DNA from: Harmothoe impar
Taxonomy: Eukaryota > Annelida > Polychaeta > Phyllodocida > Polynoidae
Assembly (NCBI GenBank): GCA_947462335.1
Contig: OX381704.1
Span: forward strand, 45,946,942 to 46,010,941
DNA length: 64,000 nt
Direction of reading: 5' to 3'
Shown here one piece after another: positions 52,601 to 61,900 of the stretch. Under the pieces are notes generated by a model that worked only from the letters and a program-made list of their open reading frames with translations, was not told the origin of the DNA and searched no databases. The stretch's first letter is position 1. Every line of letters starts with the position of its first letter. The translations under genes were made by a program, and so were the position numbers.

Positions 52601-53399
52601 CGCTGTGTGCAGGAACCACCATCCGAGACCTGTGTGCGCGCTACAACCCGCACAGCCTGGGCGTGGACGAGAGGTGTGTGCAGTAGCCACATGTGTGGAC
52701 GTAATATAGTCATAATATTATAACAAGCCACTTTGCTGACATGTGTTTTGATTTTTTTGTAGGTCCGTAAAAGGGATACTTTGTTTCAGATTATTAGAAA
52801 ATCTAATTCTTTTCATATGACCCAAAAAGTTCAGTCTGAAAAGAGATATATGTAGCAGTCATTTTCCCTAAATTTTCCACTTTTTTCATCTCTGTATATT
52901 TACTTTGGCAGAAAACTTATTCAGTATGGGTTAATGAGGCGCGTTATCCGGCGCCTTCACAAGTTCCCGGTGAGACTTCACAATGACACAGGTCTGAGTC
53001 GGCTACGGGACCGCTCCATCTTTTTTGATGGTCTCCAGAGTTACGATGAAATCTGCTGTAAAACTGGTGCGTATGAAAATACATGTTGTAGGTCACTTAA
53101 AGAGGGATAAAAACGTTCTTGTATTTTTGTGCCACATGATCAGTGCTTTCTCGATAACGTTGTTCGTATTTGATAGACTGGATTCTTTATTACCGGTAGT
53201 AGATGGATGCCTGAGTGAATAGTTCGTTCCTTGTAACTCACTAGATGATTCTATTCATATGTGCAAAATATAAGGATATATTTCATACACCTTAATTTTT
53301 TAATTTCCCGCTGTTTTTTCTTCGATTTCAGGGCTAAGCTACCAAGAATTGGATGAGAAAGTGGAAAATGATGCCGGGGTTGTTGTACTTTGGAAATAA
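46663..53399 (+). CDS. NPRL2: NPRL2, catalytic subunit of the GATOR1 complex (11 exons)
   Basis: Exons are 46663-46743, 47940-48031, 48834-49002, 49934-50039, 50350-50489, 50946-51043, 51229-51265, 51611-51704, 52559-52673, 52912-53066 and 53332-53399. They join in frame to 384 aa (human 380). Signature stretches include [17 protein letters not shown] at the N-terminus (longin domain), [66 protein letters not shown] and [23 protein letters not shown]2 with NPRL3 and DEPDC5 forms GATOR1, the GTPase-activating complex for RagA/B. GATOR1 silences TORC1 at the lysosome when amino acids are scarce, and the arginine finger is supplied by NPRL2. The residue at that position was not verified here. 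All junction phases agree. MITEs lie in introns 3, 5, 7 and 8. The ATG at 46663 is one codon before another ATG. Confidence 0.96.
47189..47400. repeat. Patch of AGGTCACAAAGTCGCC-type repeats in NPRL2 intron 1
   Basis: CAGGTCGC, GGTCACAAA and AAGTCGCCT recur about ten times in irregular order next to a poly-C run. No inverted ends are recognisable. Confidence 0.5.
48204..48275. mobile_element. Truncated GGGAGTG-type MITE
   Basis: A left end GGGAGTGTTCATTTAGCGTA preceded by TTA, followed by a G-rich stretch. No matching right end is found nearby. It lies in NPRL2 intron 2. Confidence 0.4.
49132..49616. mobile_element. TTAA-flanked MITE with AGCTGCTATACTAC ends
   Basis: A 485-bp element with inverted ends AGCTGCTATACTACTTGGC and (reversed) AGCTGCTATACTACCTCAG, flanked by TTAA on both sides (49128-49131 and 49617-49620). 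It lies in NPRL2 intron 3. A decayed relative in the opposite orientation lies at 4872-5354. The TTAA duplication suggests piggyBac, but the ends lack the usual CCC start. Confidence 0.65.
50513..50712. mobile_element. piggyBac-like MITE, copy 2
   Basis: Ends CCCTTTAAAGACGGC and (reversed) CCCTTTAAAGAAGGC are inverted repeats. The flanks CTAA and TCAA are one step from TTAA. It has the core GCGAGTTACTCGCCAGG. It begins 23 bp after the end of NPRL2 exon 5. Confidence 0.6.
51293..51489. mobile_element. Diverged GGGAG-type MITE in NPRL2 intron 7
   Basis: A 197-bp element starting GGGAGGGATATTTTTTTAAC and ending GTAAAGAATTATCCCTCCC, with TTA on both sides (51290-51292 and 51490-51492). Its interior is rich in G or C runs. 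It is related in style to the other TWA-duplicating MITEs here. Confidence 0.65.
52076..52385. mobile_element. Full-length GGGAGTG-type MITE in NPRL2 intron 8
   Basis: A 310-bp element. Ends GGGAGTGCTCATTTTTTAAC and (reversed) GGGAGTGCTCATTTTTTAAT are flanked by TAA (52073-52075 and 52386-52388). The interior alternates poly-G/poly-C runs with short GAAATTTTTTAC-type segments and a GCGCGCGTTCGCGCCCC patch. This is the best-preserved copy in the window. Confidence 0.8.
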
Positions 53400-55948
53400 T
53401 GCATCGTGTTGGACGTTACTTCCTTGCCGTGTACATACATGTATATAATCCTGCCAGCCAATACCCAGACATTTAGTCTATACCAAAAACATTTTAATGT
53501 ACCATCCATGGTTTTTGAAGGGAATTATAAACGTGTCTAAGCATACAACTTCATTTATTTGGTTTACTGTATTCAAGGTATTGCATGCACATAATCTATT
53601 AAACTCAGGTTCTTTCTGGCCGATTTTTTAAATGAAATAATACCAAAGATATTGGAGCCAGTTAAAAATTTACCAGGTATCAATTTGAGCAGCTAATACA
53701 TTGTTAAGTGCAGTGCAACCATACCGTCGAATTCGGTAATACCAGTAGTTTATTTCTATGTTAAAGGTTAATTTGATATCAATATTCAACGATTCAACTT
53801 CGATTTTGTGGAAATTTGATCATGTCATGAATAGATTGAGTATCTGTACAAAGTTTGTAAATAAAATAGTTTTACCAAATATTATTGTAACATCGAGTTG
53901 AGTTCCTACCCTACCGCCCTTTGTGTTACTATCAATGTGAATTACCACATTCACCATCATTAAGTGCACAATGTGCTTAGCCATACTGATAACATACTTC
54001 CGGCGGTCGAAATAAGCTCACCTAAAACCGTAATTTCTCCTCTATTTTTCAAATTTGACCGAAAGGAGGGGACACGCTCATTAAGGATACTGGATACAAA
54101 CTAAGTGCCCCCTGTGGATGCTTTGAGAACCTTCAGAAACTGTGGATGTGCATACAAACACAAATTTGGAAAATATTTTAGTAGTTTTCTCCAAGAGAGC
54201 CTTGAAATTAGGATCTCAGGATTTACAGGCAAACTTGCTACTGACTGAGCTAACCAGACAAGTGTCTGTGAGGACTGCTAATGTTATGGTCAGTGGTACT
54301 TAGCATGTCTAGTTTGAAAAACTTTTTCAGTTTTCCCCAAGAGAGCCTTGAACTCACATCCTATGAATCAACAGGCAGGCATGCTACTGACTGAGCTAAC
54401 CGGGCAAGTGTCTGTGAGCACTGTTCAGATATATATGTAGAATCTGATGACTACAAATGCAATATCATCTAATGATGTAGTTTGTCAGGTGGTTCTTGTC
54501 CATTTGCTAAACATTGGCACCATGTTTGGTGCTGTTCTTTTAATATATTACACCTATCATATATAGCCAGGTTCTGACAGACTTTGGTGGAGAATCTATG
54601 GGTTGATTCCTTTTAATGAAGGGATTATCTTACAATTTTCAAGCAAATATCTAACTAAATAGTTTCAACCCTATTGAGATATAATATGTGAATTACATAT
54701 AGGATCCTGAGAAATATCCTAAGTCACCTAACTAAAGTGATTTACTGTTATGATAAACATCTTGATGCCCTGCTTTAGGTTGAAATGATGTCTAGGATCT
54801 CTGTAAAAAGTCCCACCAGGTGGTGTGCTTTTACTCTGGTATGGCACCATAAATGTCTTTCATATTTTTTTCCTGTACCATTTATATATATAGGAAGATG
54901 TGGAGCGATTTTCAAGGGGTTTCTATGGTTTTCGGAGATTGTATCTCGTATCCTTAAGCCAGGTGCGCTGGTTGTGACTAACACGGTAAATGTCTTTAAA
55001 TGTAGAATAATGTGGACAGCAAATATTCCTTCAGTATAAAAGATTTATTGGTTTACATGGAGTACCTTATAAATGACATGCACCATGGTATCTGTACAGG
55101 AGTAAGCAGGTTTCGCAGTATGCCTTTTTTTCAAATACCCTCTTGACAATAAATATACGAAACTTTTGAAAATGTACACATGTAGGGTATTCTTCTGTAT
55201 ATGAATTTGTTTTGAGAACAACGCTATATATCCAGTAGTATTACTTCATCATTTGATCTGACTGGAAAGAATGACAAGATTAAATTCCCATGGTACGTTT
55301 ATACTCTTCGCACTCATTTCCTATAAGAACATTTCATCATGTCTTCTAAAAGTTTCAATGGTTATAGACTAACATCTACAGTATACATATATCTATATAT
55401 AGGTCAATTTTGGGGGGGATTATTTCCTCAGTCCCTCACACAATATTTTGTATATTTACAAGAATGACTTGGTCATTTCAGTCGGATAAACGGGCCGATC
55501 AGTTAAGAATCATAGAATGTTGCGTACATAATTCATCTGGGGAGAACATTTCGATGCTTTTGAGCGTCCTTTGACATTTCTGGCAGTGTGTCGGCATCAA
55601 ATTTGAATGAGGTATTACTAAAACATAAAACACCCCATATTGTCACAACTAAAATGTTTAGTTTGACTAAACAACCATATAACTTTCCAGATTTCAACCA
55701 TATAAAGGTTACACAATTTATACAATAGGGAAGGGCATCTGGTAATTCAATGATCTCGATTTCGTATTCATAACACGCTGTAGGAAATTTATGTCTGACC
55801 ATACACTTTTTTGGCTGTGACGAAGAATAGCGCCAGTTTATGATAATAATGGATTTATACAACATGACAAGTGTACACTAATCTCACACCCAAACCCAAG
55901 ACGTGATAATAACCTTACTACAATGATATCTAATCTGGGTCAGCCTCT
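53400..55948. other. Convergent 3' intergenic region, no gene seen
   Basis: NPRL2 probably ends at the AATAAA at 53860-53865. A minus-strand AATAAA at 55031-55036 is a candidate end for the giant repeat gene. Between them only the tRNA-derived repeat (54182-54425) is recognisable. Open frames at 54785 and 55533 look like chance. Confidence 0.5.
54182..54425 (-). repeat. Two tandem tRNA-derived (SINE-like) units
   Basis: Read on the minus strand, each unit has CCCGGTTAGCTCAGTCAGTA or a close variant, a recognisable A box and D arm, and then a degenerate GTGAGTTCAAGGCTC B box. The two units are 146 bp apart. The acceptor stems do not close, so these are derived or decayed copies and not functional tRNA genes. 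Confidence 0.55.
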
Positions 55949-58900
55949 CTAGGGTGGCTCAGTAACAAAATTCTCAAAGGCACCATGATAATTTTTTCTT
56001 TGCGTTTGTGGGCGACTGTACGTTTTGATGTGAGCGTATCGGTCGGTGACAGGGTCCTTTTCACCGATAGTCCAGTCGGGAACCGACTCCTCAATGTCAC
56101 TGACGTCACTAAGTGACTGTGAGGGTTCCTCTGTAGAATGTGTTGGTGATCTGACTTCAGCCGGAACCTTTAATCTGTCTGCTACCAGCCTGTCTTCTGC
56201 TTGTTTTAGTGGAAGGACTTCCTCCGCTGTGTCATCCTTGTGACTGTCCTGTTCAACTCGCGTCTTCTTTGTGTCGAGAAGCGTGGTCGGCTGAGACCCT
56301 GAGCGCTTACGTGACTTTTGTGTGGCTGGTGGCAGCGCAGCAGCTGCTGTCGTGTCTGGTTTTGGGATAGGTTTGATCCCAGCCATGGCAATCCTATTAA
56401 CAGACATAGCATCGGGGAATGCAAAGGTACTAGGTTGGTTGGAGCGTTTCGACACCCAGCTGTCAAACACACCTACATAACTAGCTGTTTTCTCTTCGGA
56501 GGCCTTCTGTTGTTGCGGTTGTGCATCAACAGCACTAACTACATTGGCTTTGTCTGGCCTATATACCTCTTTAGTTGCAATAGGTTTGTCTGACTTTGAT
56601 TCAGTTTTGCCTTCACTAGCTTTGTCTGATTTCCTCTCCTGTTTTCTGGCTGTAGTAGTTTTTTCTGGCTTGGATTCTTTCTTAGATATGCTAGCCTTCT
56701 CCGACCCATGTGTGCTGTGTGAGGTAGGTTTCTTAGATTTGCTCTCCTGTGTTTTAGATCCACTGGTCTTCTCTGACTGTATTTCTTTTCGACCACTTTT
56801 CTCTGGCTTGATCTCATGCTTTTTAGATGCACTAGTTTTGTCGGGCTTGCTTCCCATTTTGTTTGGACTTTTCTCCTCTAGTTTGCTCCCTTGCCTTTTA
56901 GATGCAATGGTTTTGCCTGGCGTGCTTCCCTTTTTAGTTGGCTTGATTATCTCAACCTGTTTTATGGTAGCACTGATTTTCTCTGACTTGCGCTCCTGTG
57001 TATTTGTTGCACTGGTTTTCTCTGGCTTGCTCGCTTGTGTTTTTGTTGCACTGATTTTCTCTGGCTTGCTCGCTTGTGTTTTTGTTGCACTGGTTTTCTC
57101 TGGCTTGCTCGCTTGTGTTTTTGTTGCACTGGTTTTCCCTGGCTTGCTTGCTTGTGTTTTTGTTGCACTGGTTTTCTCCGGCTTGCTCGCTTGTGTTTTT
57201 GTTGCACTGGTTTTCTTTGGCTTATCCACTTGTGTTTTTGTTGGACTGGTTTTCTTTGGCCTGCCCGCTTGTGATTTTGTTGCACTGGTTTTCTTTGGCT
57301 TACCCGAATGTGTTGTAGATGCATTGTTTTTTTCTGGCTTCCTCGATGCACTGCTCTTCTCCACTTTCATCGGTATTGCAGGTGGTGTGCTGAGTTCAGT
57401 CTGGTTGAGATCGATGACCCGTGTGGCACCAGTTGCCATAGCATGACGTCTTATGTCAATGACAGTCGTACTCGACGGGGCTACCTGTGTCTTACTGTCA
57501 AACAGCGGTTGGGACCATTTAGCACCGTGAGCATTTATCTGCCGCTGCACAGGCACCTGGGGTGGTGGTGGTGTAGGCGTCAATGTCTCAGGTTTTACAG
57601 GCTGGCTGGTAGGACCATTCAGCACCTGTGCATTCCTAGAGCAGTTAGGGTTCCAGCATTTGTATTTAGATGGCAGTTTGTGGCAGTTACACTGTGAGAC
57701 TTCGTCTTCGTCCTTTTCGGGGTCTTCTTTTGTTGGCGTTCTTGCCGTAACCCAAGCCCTGTATCCACTAAATGTCGCTGTGCCAGTGGCTGAACTGGAT
57801 TTCTGTGACTCTGCACTAGAAGGTGACTTCTTCTTTTCTGCACTGGAGGTCAATTCATCTTGTCCTGGTTTAACGGATGCTTGCTCTTTCTCTACTTTGG
57901 GAGTTATCTTCCCTCTTCCTGCGCTAGGCGTAAGCTTTCTTCTTCCTGGACCTGGAGTAACCTTTGTCTTCACTGGGCTTGTTTTTGCTTTCACTGTTTC
58001 AGAACTTGTTTTCACAGGTTTCACTATTTTTGTTTTGCCATCTTCTTTCTCAGTTTTGAGTTGTTGTCTTGGTGACAGTTTTGCCAATGCAGCTTCCCGT
58101 TTCAGTTCGGCTTGCTCTTCGCGTTCTGGGTGGCGAAGGAACCCAAAGCGTGTTTTCCTCTCAACATCTCCTGGTTTTACATAACCTGGACTGTTCTGAA
58201 TCCGCCTCAGGAAGCCTGGTACCTTATTTGTTGGGCTACCGCCATCATGGCTAATTTCTGTACCAGAATCACTTAAATCAGACATACTTGAGGTCACTGA
58301 ATGACTCTCACCTTCCCGGCGCTGGCGAGTTTGCCGGGGTGTAGCCAAACTGTCATTCTGAGGTTTTGATGCTGATAATACAGGACTTTCTGTTGGGAAC
58401 TTTTGCGATTCCTTCTTATTGTGCTCCTCTTCACCGTTAGCATCTTCCATGTTTCCTGTCGGGGAAAGGGGCTCCGAATCTTTTCTTGTTCGTGAGGATT
58501 TCATGAGGGACGCTGAGGCTGTAGAGTCGCTCTGGGTTGTGGGTCTGCTCGACTTCCTAACTGGTGTTGAATGATCTACGCTTGACTTCCTCTTGCGGCC
58601 ACCGTGAACTTGGTTATCGCTAGTGTGGGCTCTGTTATCTTCCTGTTCCTTGGCAGCAGTGTTGACCTCAGTATCTACCAGTGATTGTCTGTCATCCATA
58701 TCACTTCCACTAGAGTTACTACCAGACTTGGCTTCTATTGCACCCTTCTCGGGCGTTTCAACGAACTTTTGAGCTGTTTCTGCCATGCTAACTGATTCCC
58801 TAGTCATCTTTTTCAACTTCCCACTCGACCGGTGAGGTGATTCTTCCCTGGTTCGTTTCAGATATGATTTCCCTTCAGGTCTCTCTCCGCGTTCTTTGCG

Positions 58901-61900
58901 ATTAATATCTTGATTTCCACGAGGTGTAGATGTTTCCTCGTTTCGTGATTTTAGAGTAGCACCTTCAGGAATTCCCTTTACATGTGAATGGAAAGAGGTC
59001 TTTCCTTGTGACTTAAGAGCTTCTTTTATAATGACTGGCGACTTCCTCGCTGCTTGGTCTCTTTCAGGTAGCTTAATCTCTTTGAGGAGGACCGGTGTGG
59101 GAGCCCGCTTCGGGGTACAGACCTCAGTTACCGCTTCTGGGTTAGTTTGGGGATGCAACGTAATACTCTGGTCTTTACGGAATTTAACTATGTAGTTTGT
59201 AGGTCCAGTAGCAGGGAGACTGATCTTCGCCTTTGGAGTAGAAGTCAAAATCTTGGCCTTCGGGCTCAGTGAGAGTCTTTGCACCTGCTTTGTACCGATG
59301 ACTATCTTTGCTGCTGGACTACTGGACGGTGACAACCGACGCCTTGCTGGATCCACCTGCTGGGCAGCACTCAATGTTTTTACAGCAGCTGGCGGAGTTC
59401 TTTCTGATGTAAACACATACTTGTAACCATTCCATGTGCCGTGTTGTTTCTTCGGATGTTCACTCTGTCTTGGAGATTCAGGTCTAGATTGATTCTTTGG
59501 TTGAGGTAGTTTTGGGTTGCTGCTTGATGGCGACGAAAATGTTGGTTTTTCTTTCGATACCGGTGACTGTGTTGGGGTTAAACTCTGTGCGTTCACCCGT
59601 GACGACACTGCAGGGGTAATATCGTCACTGCAGGTACTGTCATTCTTTACCTCAGGCTTACCGTCTTCAGTCTCTTCTAGTAGTGAATCACAGTCGTTTG
59701 GTATGCGGAAGCTAACCTCTTCGTCACTATCAGGATAAATAAAGCTTTTACTTTCTTCAGCCACGTCACTATTATCAGATATGTTGGCAGCAGACGCCAC
59801 CGGCACAGCAGGGGGTAGGAAACTGTCATTTTGATTGTCTTCAACTTCTTGGTTAGCGTTAGAAGGATGTGAGCTGTCGGCAAGCTTTTCTGTTTTTGCT
59901 ACATCGGCTGCAGCACTAACGTCATCTGAATCAGCAGCTACTTCTGTTTCAGTGGACTGCGAGTTATCCTCGTTGACCAATGTAGCCGCTTCCTCCGGAG
60001 CTACGTCCTCATCCTTATTATCTTCAGAGGCCAGGTTCAACGGAGACTCGACATCACTCGATGTGCCTTCTTCCTCTTCATCGGTCTGTGTTGATGCATT
60101 GACCATGGGGTAGCTGTCACCGTCTTCATTTAGAGCACCAGGGGCGTAGTCGTCACTGACGTCAAACACGTCACAGCCGGGCGTGGCGGTAACAGGACTG
60201 TCAGCCTCTGGGGAGGTGTGAGGCAAGTCCTCGTGTACGTCAAACAGGGTCGGCTCTCGCTCGGTGGACGTTTGGATTGCAGCGTCTCTCGGCACAGCCT
60301 TCGAAGGATTGCCCGGGATGGTCTGAGAAATGGTTGTTACTGGTTCACTTTGTGACTGGATATCTGTTTCGGCCTCTGTTTCATTTGCCTCGGCATGTGA
60401 ATCCTCAGCATGTAGGCCTTCTCCTTCTATAGCTGAATTGTCTATTGAAGGGCTCTCCTCACTGGGAAGGACGGAACTATATTGGGGAACTTCTGAATTA
60501 GTTTCAGATGACTCGTACCCTTGGGAAGTATGGCGTTTCTTGTTTCGTTGATAGAAAGTCTTGGTTGATAATGGTTGTATCCCAGAGGTTCCAAACTCAG
60601 TACTATCTGGACTAAATATCCCAGTCTCTTCAGCTGCTTCCTTTGCTTCTACACCCATTCCAACATTAATTTCTGTAGGTTCTTCTTGATGTAGGTTTGC
60701 ATAGGGAAGACTCTCGGTGCCAGCCTGAGAGTCAATCTCAACTTGAGAATCAGGAGTTGACTCCTCGTCTGGAGTTTCTGTATACGCTTGAGACCCTACC
60801 TCAGCATGGCAAACTACCGCAGTTGCATCGGTTTCTAGGAATGACGCATCACACGGCATTTCGGTATGAGTAGAGTCTTCCATAGGTGAGACGTCTTCTT
60901 GAGCTGTGTCTGTTGGAATGTCTGTGCTTACAGCATTGTCAGCTTCCACTAGTGCTATATGCTCAGCACCAGTTTCAATGTCAGTATGAGCACCAGCCTC
61001 AACGTCACTCTCCTCTTTTGTTGCACCCGCAGTGGTTTCCTCTTCTCTCGCATCACTTTCCACTGGGGGATAAGTCGCGTCTACATCCACTTCGGAGGCA
61101 GTGTTGACTTGAGAATAGAGCGCTTCAACATGAGGCACATATTGTGTCGGCTCTGACGCTTCGACAACTTCCGCATCTAGATGTGGACTATGTTCGGTAG
61201 CAGTTTCCGTGTTAACGGCAGTCTCGGGGTAACAGCTGTCTTCTGCCGGTAGCATCTCACTTTCTGCCTCAACCTCAGAATAATGTCCATTCGCATCTAA
61301 TGGAACTCCTGCGGGAACTTCGATATGAGACTCAACCCCTTGTACACCAGTTGAATCTTCTGTCGGCTCAGAAATATCATCAAATTCAGAAGGCATCTGT
61401 GGCTCAATAGAAGGAGTTTGTAGACTACCTTGAGACCAGGTGCCAGATTCTGAGTGCAGTACAGCTGTATCTGAGGTAGCCTCTGCTTCTGTTGGCTCTA
61501 ATACTGGCTTAGGTTCAGGAACATCACAGAGGATCTCTATATCAGCCTGTGAGCCTACTTCAGACTGAGACACTGTCTCCACCTGGGTGTCTACACAGGC
61601 CTCAGGGTCCAGCTCCAGGACTTCAGCTGGAGGTTCTTGTAATTCCTCCTGTAATGTTGGCTCATCGTGGGCTGGATGTAGTTCGGACCCACCAGGTTGG
61701 GTATAAGTGTCTGGGTCTGTGACATCCGCCAACTTGACTGCCCCTTGTAGTTCTTCCTGTGATGTTGTATCGGGCAGGGTTTCTGCCTCGGGTTGAGTCA
61801 CTGTTTCCTCCTGCAGATCCTCTGCGGTTAAGTCGGTATCGTTTTGATCAGGCTTGGCTTCAGAGTCTGCGTATGTGACATGAGCCGAATCTACTTTGTG

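Noticed and set aside
54182..54425. Functional tRNA genes
   Set aside because: The A box is good but the acceptor and anticodon stems do not pair and the B box is degenerate.
56544..57446. 300-codon plus-strand frame rich in LVFSGLLACVF
   Set aside because: It is the antisense shadow of the ASKPEKTSATKTQ repeats; the hydrophobic pattern comes from reverse-complemented Lys/Ser/Thr codons.
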